Shown here: one piece after another, positions 1 through 8,743 of the stretch
Numbering within the stretch: the first letter of the stretch is position 1
Layout: each line of letters begins with the position of its first letter
DNA from: SIG78 sp045533055
Lineage (GTDB): Bacteria; Verrucomicrobiota; Lentisphaeria; Victivallales; Victivallaceae
DNA length: 57,603 bases
Assembly: GCA_045533055.1 (NCBI GenBank)
Contig: JAZSHD010000018.1
Location: 1-57,603 of the forward strand
Reading direction: 5' to 3'
Made by a program: the position numbers and the translations under genes
Notes under the pieces: generated by a model
The model's input: the letters and a program-made list of their open reading frames with translations, nothing else
Told to the model about the DNA's origin: nothing
The model's database searches: none

Positions 1-29
1 CTTTCCTGTGTATCGTTCAGAATTGACTG

Positions 30-1397
30 TTACTCCGGCAAACCACCTTCGCTGATGGACTGCAGGTTGGAGGATATTTTTTCCAAAACATCATAAAAGG
101 TCTTGCGCGACTCTTCCGACATAAAACCGCCGGCCATATCCGGCGAACAGTCGAACATGCGGAAAAAATTCTGGAAGCTGGGCAGCACACTCAAAACTTT
201 CAACTCCGAACTCATCAGCCCGATACCGTAAAAAATCAATCCGAACCCGACCGCGGACTCGCCCCAGCCCCGGATCGACCGCTTGCTGGCAAAAAGTCCG
301 ATCATACCCAGTGCAATAGCGGGCATTGCCAAAACTCCCAAATTAAAAGAGATGATCTGGGCTGTGACCGTGGTACCGATATTGGCTCCGAAGATGATCC
401 CGATAGCCTGGGTAAGATTAAGCAATCCGGCGTTGATAAAACCGATGACCATAACAGTTGTGGCACTGGAAGACTGCACCACCGCAGTAACCGCAGCTCC
501 GGCACAGACCGCTACTATACCGTTGCGGGAGAAAAACTGCAGGATTTTTTTCATGCGGTCGCCGGCAATCTTCATAAGACCGTCGCTCATAAGTTTCATG
601 CCGAACACAAAGAGAGCCAATGCACCCAGCACATTTACCACTACTTTCCAGACATCCAGAGCTAATATTCTCACCTGTATCTGCCGCATAAAATAGTTTT
701 CTGCCGGGTCGGCGATTTCCACGCCCAAAACATATTCGCCGCTGGCTTTGCCGGTTTTGACCATGGCTTGCACCACGCCTTTGTTGTCGGTATGAGCTGT
801 TTCGGGGGTGATCGTTGCTCCGGCAGTTCCCGCAACGGGCGAACTTACCACATTAAAATATACCGGCACATCAGCAGCTGGTTTGCCATCCTGCCGCACC
901 AATTTTACTGAAATCGGTTTTGAAGCAACAGTGTTGACCGAAAGCTCCTGCTCGCCGCCGGTTATTTGAGCCCCGACAGTGTAGTGGGCAGTAATGGCTT
1001 TAGCTGGATTATTTGCCGGTATGATCGTAAAATAGTGGTCGCCCACCTGTTTACCGGCTTTAACTTTAAATCGGGCAGCTCCGCCCAAGTCGGTCGCTGT
1101 TTCCATTGGCTCCACTAAAAGAGCTGATTTTTCCGGCAGTTTGATCTGGAGTTTTGCATTGACTGCGGGGCGGACACTGGATGAACCAAACATTCCTTTT
1201 TCTGCCGGGGCTTCGGCAACTATCACCAACTCTCTGGCAAAAGATTCACCGGGCAGGGCGTACTGGTTGCTGCCGCTGAATATCTTGAGTTTATTGACTT
1301 TTTCCTGATTGCTGTTAGGTCCGCAACCGGAAAATAAAAGCGACACTGCACTTAAAAGCAGCAGCATTGTTTTCTTCCTGACAGAATTTTTTTTCAT
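30..1397 (-). CDS. Na/Pi cotransporter-family lipoprotein with one transporter repeat
   Basis: The start is placed at the ATG at 1397 because AAGG lies 4-5 bases upstream; the frame opens earlier at 1430. The N-terminus is a lipoprotein signal (basic start, hydrophobic stretch, LLFSGC lipobox). About 230 residues follow that look like Big/Ig-type beta repeats. A membrane part then begins at VVNVLGALALFVFGMKLMSDG and contains QSSSATT and GANIGTT, the hallmark of Na/Pi cotransporter (PF02690) proteins. That family normally has two inverted QSSSA repeats. Here only one is present and the protein stops 30 bases from the window edge after a hydrophilic tail. It may be a truncated transporter or a half-size form. 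A phosphate-related role in the inner membrane is inferred. Confidence 0.75.
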   Translation of the reverse strand: MKKNSVRKKTMLLLLSAVSLLFSGCGPNSNQEKVNKLKIFSGSNQYALPGESFARELVIVAEAPAEKGMFGSSSVRPAVNAKLQIKLPEKSALLVEPMETATDLGGAARFKVKAGKQVGDHYFTIIPANNPAKAITAHYTVGAQITGGEQELSVNTVASKPISVKLVRQDGKPAADVPVYFNVVSSPVAGTAGATITPETAHTDNKGVVQAMVKTGKASGEYVLGVEIADPAENYFMRQIQVRILALDVWKVVVNVLGALALFVFGMKLMSDGLMKIAGDRMKKILQFFSRNGIVAVCAGAAVTAVVQSSSATTVMVIGFINAGLLNLTQAIGIIFGANIGTTVTAQIISFNLGVLAMPAIALGMIGLFASKRSIRGWGESAVGFGLIFYGIGLMSSELKVLSVLPSFQNFFRMFDCSPDMAGGFMSEESRKTFYDVLEKISSNLQSISEGGLPE

Positions 1398-1500
1398 AAC
1401 CTTATCCTGCTTGCCTGTTGTTTCAAACAATTATTTCCGATAATATACACCACAAATGCCCTCAACTCAAGTTGCAATATCACCTATTTTTACCTTTTTA

Positions 1501-1524
1501 ACTAAACAGTTGACTAAACAGTTG
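1501..1524. repeat. Perfect 12-bp tandem direct repeat upstream of the Ntn-hydrolase promoter
   Basis: ACTAAACAGTTG occurs twice head to tail with no spacer, ending 29 bp before the -35 box at 1554. This is a plausible activator or repressor site, but no regulator is tied to it. Confidence 0.6.
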
Positions 1525-1553
1525 TTGGCTGCTGTAAAAAATCTTATGCGGAT

Positions 1554-1582
1554 TTGACATTTGTAAAAAGTGGAATTATCTT
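1554..1582 (+). promoter_or_regulatory. Sigma70-type promoter for the Ntn-hydrolase triplet
   Basis: TTGACA at 1554-1559, a 17-bp spacer, then TATCTT at 1577-1582. The first start codon (GTG, 1624) lies 41 bp downstream with GAGGAG as its ribosome binding site. The same TTGACA-17-TATCTT layout recurs before leuC and the TrpC-like gene. Confidence 0.65.
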
Positions 1583-1623
1583 AAATGTAAGTATTATTTA
1601 TCAAATAAGCGAGGAGTTTTCTT

Positions 1624-2988
1624 GTGAAAAAGTATTCTTTTTTTACCGTTGCCGCCTTGTTGGGCGTAAGTATTTGCCATGCAGCCCCCAGTGCTGAATT
1701 TGACCGTAATGTTATCAAACCCTTTGCCGTCTGGAAAAAGTCCGCTCCCATACCCAATACTCCGGGAGCAGATAAAATCGACGAAGTATTGCGTAAGCGG
1801 CAGGCTCATACCGACGCTTTGAAGAAGTTTGCTCCGTATATACTTAATGAATACGATGCTGTTGAGCGTGAATTCAATATGAAAAGCGGTGCTTATCTGG
1901 ATATAGCTGTATTTGGTGTGAAAAAAGAAAAAACTGATGCCCCCCACGAATGTACCAGCTGGGTAGTCATGCCGGATCTGACCGGCGGCAAAAGTTTGAT
2001 CGTCCATAAAAACCGGGATTCCAAAGCCAAAAAACTGATTGCCCAGCACCGGGCGGTCAAAGGTAAACACAGCTGGATCGGCATGGGGAATTTCGGTAAT
2101 CTTTGTACCAATATGGGCATGAACGATAAAGCTCTGGTGGTCATAATGAACAGCGGCGACCGCACCAACGAAAACAGCGACGCCGGTATCGGTACCACAG
2201 TAATGGCACGGATCATGCTTGAAAATTGTGCCACTGCTGCCGAAGCAGTGAAAATGCTTGAACAGATGATTGCCGCCAAGGTTTACACCCACGGTCAAAG
2301 CGGTTCCATCTGGTTCATTGCCGACAAAGACAATGCTTTTATTGCCGAAAACAATGCCGAACACATTGCCGTAAAGAGTGTGCACAGCGGTTTTGCCATT
2401 CGTGCCAACAGTTGGGATTTTCCGGAAATGATACCCTTCAGTACTGCCAAACCCAACGATGTTGTGGGCAACAACCGGCGGGAATATGCGGTGCGAAATT
2501 TGCTCTTTAACAAACATCAGGCGGTAACGAAGGGAGTTTTGCCGGAAATGATGGCAGAAGCCTCCCGGATCAGAGAAATCCCGGAAGATAAAAAGTGCTA
2601 TCCTTTGTGCGGCAAGCTGACCAATTCGGCGGCAACTTTTGTGATCGACCAGGAGTTCCCGGAAGTGCTTTCTTATGCGGTCATGGCGTTTGGCAATCCT
2701 GCTTATACACTTTATCTGCCGATCCCGCTGCTGGTGGATGTTTTGCCGGATGAGCTGCTTGACGGCCGCAACCCAAATAAAGCCATGGAACGCTGGAACA
2801 AAAAAACTCCGCTTATGAGCGATGATAAGGTCGTAGCTTTTGAAGCCAAGCTCAACACCCGTCACCGCAAAGCTCTGGCAGCTGCCCGGAAAATCATGCG
2901 TAAAACCGGCGACCGCAAACAGGCGGCAAAACTGCTCAACGAGGCTTTCAATGCCAACTGCAAGGTGTTTTTGGAAGCCACCAAATAA
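1624..2988 (+). CDS. Secreted Ntn-hydrolase, penicillin acyltransferase/linear amide hydrolase-like (copy 1)
   Basis: The start is a GTG preceded by GAGGAG. The signal peptide appears to end at CHA-AP near residue 20. The likely catalytic Cys110 sits in HECTSW, followed by TGGK..VHKNRDS, GMNDKALVVIMN and GSIWFIAD. This order is typical of Ntn-fold C-N hydrolases related to C45/C69 peptidases and choloylglycine hydrolases, in which self-cleavage exposes an N-terminal Cys. That would leave a propeptide of about 90 residues after the signal. The substrate is unknown. It is the most divergent and shortest of three tandem paralogues (454, 466 and 468 aa) that probably form one operon. A periplasmic or extracellular amidase acting on peptides, acyl-amino acids or bile-type amides is possible. 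Confidence 0.75.
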   Translation: MKKYSFFTVAALLGVSICHAAPSAEFDRNVIKPFAVWKKSAPIPNTPGADKIDEVLRKRQAHTDALKKFAPYILNEYDAVEREFNMKSGAYLDIAVFGVKKEKTDAPHECTSWVVMPDLTGGKSLIVHKNRDSKAKKLIAQHRAVKGKHSWIGMGNFGNLCTNMGMNDKALVVIMNSGDRTNENSDAGIGTTVMARIMLENCATAAEAVKMLEQMIAAKVYTHGQSGSIWFIADKDNAFIAENNAEHIAVKSVHSGFAIRANSWDFPEMIPFSTAKPNDVVGNNRREYAVRNLLFNKHQAVTKGVLPEMMAEASRIREIPEDKKCYPLCGKLTNSAATFVIDQEFPEVLSYAVMAFGNPAYTLYLPIPLLVDVLPDELLDGRNPNKAMERWNKKTPLMSDDKVVAFEAKLNTRHRKALAAARKIMRKTGDRKQAAKLLNEAFNANCKVFLEATK

Positions 2989-3005
2989 TTATAAGGGGAA
3001 AAGTC

Positions 3006-4406
3006 ATGAACACTAAATTGTTATTGTTGGCTGCGGCGGCGGTTGCCGCCAGTGGAATTTCTGCAAGAGATATTGATGTAGAAAAACATGTCAAAAAATA
3101 TTGGACGAGCTTTCAGAACCGCCCCATAGAAATCGGTTTTGGCGATAAACGCTGGCCGGTGACTCCGGAACTGCGGGCAGAGCGGCAGCGGCACTTTAAC
3201 GCCATGCTCAAAAAATTTGCCCCGCATCAGGTGGAAGATGCCAGCCGGATCGACAAGATCTTCGGCTGGAAGGATGGTACTTATTTGAGCATCTTGCGTT
3301 ACGGACTTAAAAAAATTGAAAAAGCTCCCGAAAAAATCAATCCCTCCCACGAATGTACCAGCTGGATAGCCATGGATAACCTTACCGGCGGCAAGCAGAT
3401 CATCATGCACAAAAACCGGGATTCCAAGCGGCGGGCACTGGCAATCCAACGCCGTGCTATGCCCGGTAAACATGCCTGGATCGGCAGTGGTTCAACTAAT
3501 TCATTTTACCCCACCCAAGGGATCAACGACCGGGGCGTGGTAGTTATGATGAACTCCGGCGACGCTCACCCCGAAGCTGAAAACAGCCAGTACGGTTTGA
3601 GCACCGGTATAATCTGCCGGATACTGCTGGAAGAAGCAGGTACTGCCAAAGAAGCGGTGGCTTTGCTGGAAAAAATCATTGCCGCCAATGCCTATACCCA
3701 TGTGGAGTGCGGCTCCATCTGGTTTATCGGTGATGCCAAAAATGTTTATATTACCGAAAACAATGCCCGCAACTGGTGCACCAAAGCGGTCAACTCCGGC
3801 TTTATTGCCCGGGCTAATGCTTTTCATTATCCTGAAATGCAGATTTATTCCTTGCGGAATTATCAGAGCTTGATCGCTCACAGCCGCCGGGAGTTTGCCG
3901 TGCGGGATTATCTGGTGAATACCCAATGGCGGAACAATGGCGTGATAACACCATTGGATATTGCTGCATCTTCCCGTATCAACAAGGTCGATGGCGATCC
4001 CAAGTGCTATCCGCCCAGCGGCAGAAGCACGATTTCGTCAACTACTTTTACTATCGACAAAGAGTATCCGGAATATTTGAGCAGTATGTATGCAGCATTG
4101 TCTTCGCCCAACAGTTCCTGCTATTTGCCGGTACCTCTGACTTTGAAAGAGATTCCCGAAGAGATTTGCAACGGTTCTTACAGTATGCGTTCTTTTGCAT
4201 TGGCGGATAAAAAACAGCCGATCCTGCCCGCCGATAAACTGGCGGTTCTGGAAAAGCGGCTCTACGGCCGCCATGCGGCTGCCATCGAAAAAGCCCGCAA
4301 TCTTTTGCGGACCAGCAAGAGCCATACCGTGCAAGCTGATGTGGCAAAAATACTTAACGATACCTTTGCTGAAAACTTCAAGGATCTGCAAGCCAGCGTC
4401 AAGTAA
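3006..4406 (+). CDS. Secreted Ntn-hydrolase, penicillin acyltransferase-like (copy 2)
   Basis: It starts 17 bp after copy 1, with AAGGGGAAAA before the ATG. The signal peptide probably ends near GISA-RD (residue 20). The predicted autocatalytic nucleophile is Cys117 in HECTSW, followed by TGGKQIIMHKNRDS, GINDRGVVVMMNSGD and GSIWFIGD. The C-terminal half, from about residue 262, is almost identical to copy 3 (NSGFIARANAFHYPEM and the DYLVNTQWRNNG stretch), while the N-terminal 110 residues differ more. This suggests a recent duplication with uneven divergence or gene conversion. The substrate is unknown. The same enzyme class as copy 1 is supported by the shared nucleophile region. Confidence 0.75.
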   Translation: MNTKLLLLAAAAVAASGISARDIDVEKHVKKYWTSFQNRPIEIGFGDKRWPVTPELRAERQRHFNAMLKKFAPHQVEDASRIDKIFGWKDGTYLSILRYGLKKIEKAPEKINPSHECTSWIAMDNLTGGKQIIMHKNRDSKRRALAIQRRAMPGKHAWIGSGSTNSFYPTQGINDRGVVVMMNSGDAHPEAENSQYGLSTGIICRILLEEAGTAKEAVALLEKIIAANAYTHVECGSIWFIGDAKNVYITENNARNWCTKAVNSGFIARANAFHYPEMQIYSLRNYQSLIAHSRREFAVRDYLVNTQWRNNGVITPLDIAASSRINKVDGDPKCYPPSGRSTISSTTFTIDKEYPEYLSSMYAALSSPNSSCYLPVPLTLKEIPEEICNGSYSMRSFALADKKQPILPADKLAVLEKRLYGRHAAAIEKARNLLRTSKSHTVQADVAKILNDTFAENFKDLQASVK

Positions 4407-4423
4407 AAAGAAAGTGTTAAATA

Positions 4424-5830
4424 ATGTATAGAGTTCTTTCTGCCTTGCTGTTATGCTGCTGTGCGGTAACGCTTTCCGGTCGGGATATTGACTTGGAAAA
4501 ACATGTAAAAAAATACTGGACTCGCTGGCATAACCGCCAAGTCGAAGTTGCTGACGGCAGTAAACGCTGGCCGCTTACGCCGGAGTTGAAAAGGGAACGC
4601 CTTGATCACTATAAGTCGGCTTTAAGCAAGTTTGCTCCGCATATTGTAGAAGAAACTTACATTATCGACAGGGCTTTTAACTGGAAAAAAGGTACATATC
4701 TTGGTATCTTGCGTTTTGGTGCAAGAAATATTAAAATTGTACCTGATGTTCCCAAACCGCCTCATGAATGTACCAGTTGGGTCACTATGGATAATCTGAC
4801 GGGCGGAAAAGAAATCATCATCCACAAGAACCGCGACTCCCAAGGCCGTCCCGTAGCGATCTTGCGACGGGCTGTACCCGGTAAACACGCCTGGATCGGC
4901 AATGGCCCGCAATATGGTTTGTCACCATCGCAAGGTATAAACGACCGGGGAGTGGTTGTTATGATGAATGCCGGTGATGCTTTGCCTGAAGCGGAAAACA
5001 GCCAGTACGGGTTCGGTGTGTTTTTAATGTGCCGCATTATGCTGGAAGAAGCCGGTACAGCCAAAGAAGCAGTAGAGTTGCTGAAAAAAATTATATACTC
5101 CAACTCTCACACCCACGTTGAGTGCGGCTCAATCTGGTTTATCGGCGACTTTAGAAATGTCTATATTGTGGAACACAGCAACCGCAAGGTCGTTGCCAAA
5201 AAGGTTAATTCCGGCTTTATCGCCCGGGCAAATGCTTTTCATTACCCGGAAATGCAGATTTATTCCTTGCGTAATTACAATAGTTTGATTGCTCACAGCC
5301 GCCGGGAATTTGCGGTGCGTGATTATCTGGTGAATACTCAATGGCGGAATAATGGCGTTATTACGCCGTTGGATATTGCAGCTTCTTCCCGCATCAACAA
5401 AGTCGATGGCGACCCCAAGTGTTATCCGCCTTGCGGGAAAAGTACCATTTCGGCTTCCACATTTACTATTGACAAAGAATATCCGGAGTATTTGAGCTCT
5501 ATGTATACGGTGTTTGCCTCGCCTGCAAGCTCCTGCTATTTGCCGGTGCCCATGACTCTTAAAGAGATTCCCGAAGAAATCCTTGATGGCTCATTGAGTA
5601 TGCGTTCCTTTGAGTTGATGGATAAAAAACTGCCGCTTTTGCCTGCCGATAAACTTGCAGTTTTGGAAAAACGGCTTTATGACCGGCACGCTGCCGCCAT
5701 CGAAAAAGCCCGTAAGCTCTTGCGTACCAGCAAAAGCCATACCGTGCAAGTTGATGTGGCAAAAATTCTCAACGACGCTTTTACCGAAAACTTCAAGGAC
5801 TTGCAAGCGACCGTTGCTGCCAACCGCTGA
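4424..5830 (+). CDS. Secreted Ntn-hydrolase, penicillin acyltransferase-like (copy 3)
   Basis: Last of the tandem triplet, 17 bp after copy 2, with a weak purine-rich site (AAAAAGAAAG) before the ATG. The short signal peptide contains three consecutive cysteines (residues 11-13) before TLSG-RD. It is not a good lipobox, so Sec cleavage is more likely. Putative nucleophile Cys116 lies in HECTSW; KNRDS, GINDRGVVVMMNAGD and GSIWFIGD follow. The C-terminal half nearly matches copy 2. The gene ends 7 bp before the convergent threonine aldolase gene, with no terminator hairpin between them. The substrate is unknown; three copies side by side may give related but different specificities. Confidence 0.75.
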   Translation: MYRVLSALLLCCCAVTLSGRDIDLEKHVKKYWTRWHNRQVEVADGSKRWPLTPELKRERLDHYKSALSKFAPHIVEETYIIDRAFNWKKGTYLGILRFGARNIKIVPDVPKPPHECTSWVTMDNLTGGKEIIIHKNRDSQGRPVAILRRAVPGKHAWIGNGPQYGLSPSQGINDRGVVVMMNAGDALPEAENSQYGFGVFLMCRIMLEEAGTAKEAVELLKKIIYSNSHTHVECGSIWFIGDFRNVYIVEHSNRKVVAKKVNSGFIARANAFHYPEMQIYSLRNYNSLIAHSRREFAVRDYLVNTQWRNNGVITPLDIAASSRINKVDGDPKCYPPCGKSTISASTFTIDKEYPEYLSSMYTVFASPASSCYLPVPMTLKEIPEEILDGSLSMRSFELMDKKLPLLPADKLAVLEKRLYDRHAAAIEKARKLLRTSKSHTVQVDVAKILNDAFTENFKDLQATVAANR

Positions 5831-5837
5831 AGACTTT

Positions 5838-6890
5838 TTAAGCCAAATCCAGCAGTTCAATGCCCTGACGGCAATCGCTTAAAAATGTTTCCACTGTTTC
5901 CGGTCTGGTGTTCCACGAGGTCATCAGCCGGATGCCGCCGGAGCCGATAAAGTTGTAAAAGTGCCAGCCGGATCGCTCCAGATGTTCCGCCAGGGCAGGG
6001 GGCATTTCGGCAAAGATGGCATTGGCTTCCACCGGAAACAAAAGTTTTATGCCGGGCAACACTTGCAGTCCGGCAGCCAGTTTTTTGGCCATATTATTGG
6101 CATGGCGGGCGTTGGCCAAATACAAGTCATCTTGCAAAAGCCCCAGATATTGGGATGATATAAAACGCAATTTACTGCCCAGCTGACCGGATTGTTTGCA
6201 GCGGAAACTGAAATCTTCTGCCAGATCTTTGCGGAAAAAAATCAATGCTTCGCCCAGCATTGCACCATTTTTGCTGCCGCCAAAGGTCATTACATCCACT
6301 CCGGCACGCCACGACAAATCTGCGGGGGTACAGTTTTGTGCGGCAAGAGCATTGGCAAAGCGTGCTCCATCCATTTGCAGAAACAAGTTGTGGCGGTGCG
6401 ATCTGTCGGCTATTGATTTTATTTCTTCAACAGTATAACATGTTCCGCACTCGGTACTTTGAGTGATCGTTACCGCCCGGGGCTTGGGATAATGCAAGTC
6501 GGAACGCTTGTTGACAAAGTAATCCACCGCCTCTGCCAGCAGTTTGCCCAGAATGTTGGGGGCTGTAAAAATCTGACTGCCGCCGGAGAAAAATCCCGGG
6601 GCACCACATTCGTCGGTTACGATGTGTGCTGTGTCGGCGGCGATCACGCTGTGGAAAGGCGTGCAGATCTGTGCCAGAGTAAGGGCATTGGCGGCGGTGC
6701 CGGTGTAAACAAAAAATACTTCGCAATCGCACTCAAATTTTTCCCGTATAAGCGTGCAGGCTTTTTCCGTCCAAACATCATTGCCGTAACTTTCGGCGTA
6801 ATTCAGATTGGCTTGGTTGATTGCTGAAAAAACTTCCGGACATACGCCGGAATAGTTGTCGCTGGCAAACTGTTGCGGTTTTTCGCTCAT
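5838..6890 (-). CDS. Low-specificity L-threonine aldolase / beta-eliminating lyase family
   Basis: A PLP fold-type I enzyme of about 350 residues, the usual length for threonine aldolases that split threonine or allo-threonine to glycine and acetaldehyde. Visible family features are SDNYSGVCPEV at the N-terminus, YTGTAANALTLAQ (cofactor phosphate region), MDGARFANA and FGGSKNG, where Lys207 is the expected PLP lysine. The start at 6890 is chosen because AAAGGA precedes the ATG; the frame stays open to 6953 through promoter sequence. It is divergent from an XRE-cupin regulator, a pairing often seen when such a regulator controls its amino-acid-metabolism neighbour. A related amino acid lyase remains possible. 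Confidence 0.85.
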   Translation of the reverse strand: MSEKPQQFASDNYSGVCPEVFSAINQANLNYAESYGNDVWTEKACTLIREKFECDCEVFFVYTGTAANALTLAQICTPFHSVIAADTAHIVTDECGAPGFFSGGSQIFTAPNILGKLLAEAVDYFVNKRSDLHYPKPRAVTITQSTECGTCYTVEEIKSIADRSHRHNLFLQMDGARFANALAAQNCTPADLSWRAGVDVMTFGGSKNGAMLGEALIFFRKDLAEDFSFRCKQSGQLGSKLRFISSQYLGLLQDDLYLANARHANNMAKKLAAGLQVLPGIKLLFPVEANAIFAEMPPALAEHLERSGWHFYNFIGSGGIRLMTSWNTRPETVETFLSDCRQGIELLDLA

Positions 6891-6944
6891 TTTTTTACAT
6901 CCTTTGCTGTTAAAATATTTGCTATTTTGAATATCGTTTATTAT

Positions 6945-6973
6945 ATTATACATGCTGGCGGGGTTGAATACAA
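6945..6973 (-). promoter_or_regulatory. Promoter for the threonine aldolase gene
   Basis: On the minus strand TTGTAT (6968-6973) and TATAAT (6945-6950) are separated by exactly 17 bp, about 55 bp upstream of the chosen start. Its position makes the earlier in-frame start at 6953 unlikely. Confidence 0.6.
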
Positions 6974-7002
6974 ATTTAAAAGTCTAATAAAATGAAAAAT
7001 TT

Positions 7003-7014
7003 TTAATATATTAA
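7003..7014. promoter_or_regulatory. AT palindrome next to the XRE-cupin start codon
   Basis: TTAATATATTAA is a perfect 12-bp palindrome ending 7 bp before the ATG at 7022. It could be an operator bound by the regulator itself, but in such AT-rich DNA chance is a real alternative. Confidence 0.3.
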
Positions 7015-7021
7015 ACGAATT

Positions 7022-7612
7022 ATGAGTAAAATCAATCAAGTCGAATTGCCTGAACTGGGCGGTAATGTTAAGCGGGAGCGATTGGCACGCAGCTGGTCGC
7101 TGGAAGATTTGGCAAAGATCTGCGGGGTATCCAAAGCGATGCTTTCGCAGGTGGAAGCCGGAAAAGTCAACCCCACCATCGGCACACTGTGGAAGATCGC
7201 TGCCGCCTTGGAAGTTGATTTGAATTTGCTTTTGCAAGGCAAAAAAGAGGTTCTGAAGTGCTTTGAAGTAGGCCGCAGCGGGGATTTGCCGCTGCTGCAC
7301 GAAAATCAGGATGGAGAAGTTACCATCAAGGTTCTTTCCGGCAAGGACCTTTTGGGTAAGCTGGAGTTTTATCACCTGACTTTTGCGGAAAAATCCAGTT
7401 TGTCTTCTGACGCTCATTACCCCGGCAGCGAAGAGATCGTTACTGTTATCAGCGGCAAAGTAAAAGTTACGGTGCGGGATCGCACCACAATATTGCAGAG
7501 TGGCGATGTTTTGCGTTTTGCCTGTGATTTGCCTCACAGTATAACAAATTGTGCTTCAGGGAACAGCATTTTGCACATGATCGTCCGCTTTCCGGCAGAA
7601 AGCGGGAAGTGA
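7022..7612 (+). CDS. XRE-family regulator with C-terminal cupin domain
   Basis: 196 residues. Residues about 13-68 form a helix-turn-helix of the XRE/Cro type (VKRERLARSWSLEDLAKICG then SKAMLSQVEAGKVNPTIGTLWKIAAAL). Residues about 105-190 form a small cupin barrel (YPGSEEIVTVISGKVKVTV, SGDVLRF, DLPHSITN). This two-domain layout is standard for small-molecule-responsive regulators of amino acid or polyamine genes. It is transcribed divergently from the threonine aldolase and is likely its regulator. No convincing ribosome binding site precedes the ATG, so expression may be weak or leaderless. Confidence 0.85.
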   Translation: MSKINQVELPELGGNVKRERLARSWSLEDLAKICGVSKAMLSQVEAGKVNPTIGTLWKIAAALEVDLNLLLQGKKEVLKCFEVGRSGDLPLLHENQDGEVTIKVLSGKDLLGKLEFYHLTFAEKSSLSSDAHYPGSEEIVTVISGKVKVTVRDRTTILQSGDVLRFACDLPHSITNCASGNSILHMIVRFPAESGK

Positions 7613-7648
7613 TTTTCGGGAAATTTTGCGGTTTTTTCTCTTTTTTAC

Positions 7649-7677
7649 TTGACAAATATTTGTTTTTATTGTATACT
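7649..7677 (+). promoter_or_regulatory. Near-consensus promoter at the head of the long glycan operon
   Basis: TTGACA (7649-7654), a 17-bp spacer, then TATACT (7672-7677). The 12-bp palindrome ACAAATATTTGT (7652-7663) overlaps the -35 box and spacer, a classic repressor position. The LacI-type gene downstream is the obvious candidate. A second inverted repeat with GGGG loop (7689-7710) lies in the leader. Confidence 0.65.
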
Positions 7678-7688
7678 TATTCCAAACA

Positions 7689-7710
7689 AAAAAACAAGGG
7701 GTTGTTTTTT
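7689..7710 (+). promoter_or_regulatory. Inverted repeat in the operon leader
   Basis: Perfect 9-bp arms AAAAAACAA and TTGTTTTTT flank a GGGG loop, just before the weak AGAGAAAC ribosome site. It may be an operator or a weak RNA hairpin; no function is shown. Confidence 0.35.
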
Positions 7711-7723
7711 AGAGAAACTGTTT

Positions 7724-8740
7724 ATGGAAGATATTGTCAAAAGTATAGAAATTATTGCTCCCCAAGCAGGAGAAAATCTTTCGCTCCACACTCCGGAACA
7801 GCAAGCTTTCTTTAATGACCCCAGCCGTTTTGTTCTGCACGAAGCTGACCCCACTCCCAATAAAATTGACAATACGACTCCTTTGCCGGTGCGTTTCCGC
7901 TGGAAAGCTGCGGGCAGGGCAGTACTGAAAATCAGCGAAAATGCCGATTTGAGCAAAGCAAATGTCTATACCGGCATAAACGATTGCCGGGTTTACAATC
8001 TTCTGCCGGGTAAAAAATATTATTTTCAAATCCAATGCGGGGAAGCTGTTTCTGAAATTCGCACTTTCAATATTGCTTTTGAGCTGCCGCGGGTTATCGC
8101 TTTGCCCAATGTAACTAATGTGCGGGATTGCGGCGGTTGGCAGTTGAATAACGGCAAGCGTTATAAATTCAACATGCTTTACCGGGGAGCTCAATTTGAA
8201 CCGTGGACGGTTTTGCCACACGGCTGCGGAATAAATGCCGAAGGTGAAAAACTTCTGAAAGCTTTGAAAATAAAAACCGAACTGGATTTACGGCTTGATG
8301 GCGAAGACTTTTTCCAAAAAGAAGATATGCTTTACTGTAAAATACCATCCACAGCTTATGCAACATGGCAGAATGAGGGAATTTTTTCTGCGGAAGCTAT
8401 GGAGCAAATACGCAAAATATTTATTTTGCTGGCGGATAAACTGGTTTACCCGGTGTACTTTCATTGCCAGGGCGGCGGCGACCGCACCGGCACGCTGGCT
8501 TTTCTGCTGGGGGCAATGCTGGGGATGAGTTATGATGATTTGCTTACGGATTACGAATTCAGCAATCTGTCAGTTTCCGGCGAACGGATACGCTATTCGA
8601 CGGTGTGGCAGGCTTTTGTGAAAAAACTGCAGGAGTTTGCCCCAGGCGAAAGCGTACAAACTCAAGTAACAAATTATCTGCACCGGTGCGGGGTATCCGA
8701 TTTGCTGCTTGATAAAATAAAAAATATTCTTGCGGAGTAA
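7724..8740 (+). CDS. Tyrosine/serine protein phosphatase (Y_phosphatase3-type)
   Basis: The start is set at the ATG at 7724 because the upstream in-frame TTG at 7649 is the -35 box of the promoter. Residues about 1-110 resemble a fibronectin-III-like beta domain. From about residue 125, NVRDCGGW begins a phosphatase domain ending in HCQGGGDRTG, the CX5R loop with Cys248 and Arg254. This matches the PTP-like family PF13350. No signal peptide is seen, so it is probably cytoplasmic. It is first in the long operon, 3 bp before the LacI gene, suggesting a role in signalling or in removing phosphate from a metabolite or protein of this pathway. The actual substrate is unknown. Confidence 0.8.
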   Translation: MEDIVKSIEIIAPQAGENLSLHTPEQQAFFNDPSRFVLHEADPTPNKIDNTTPLPVRFRWKAAGRAVLKISENADLSKANVYTGINDCRVYNLLPGKKYYFQIQCGEAVSEIRTFNIAFELPRVIALPNVTNVRDCGGWQLNNGKRYKFNMLYRGAQFEPWTVLPHGCGINAEGEKLLKALKIKTELDLRLDGEDFFQKEDMLYCKIPSTAYATWQNEGIFSAEAMEQIRKIFILLADKLVYPVYFHCQGGGDRTGTLAFLLGAMLGMSYDDLLTDYEFSNLSVSGERIRYSTVWQAFVKKLQEFAPGESVQTQVTNYLHRCGVSDLLLDKIKNILAE

Positions 8741-8743
8741 AAT

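Noticed and set aside
7649..7723. TTG start for the phosphatase at 7649
   Set aside because: That TTG is the -35 box of a near-consensus promoter, so translation must begin downstream at 7724.
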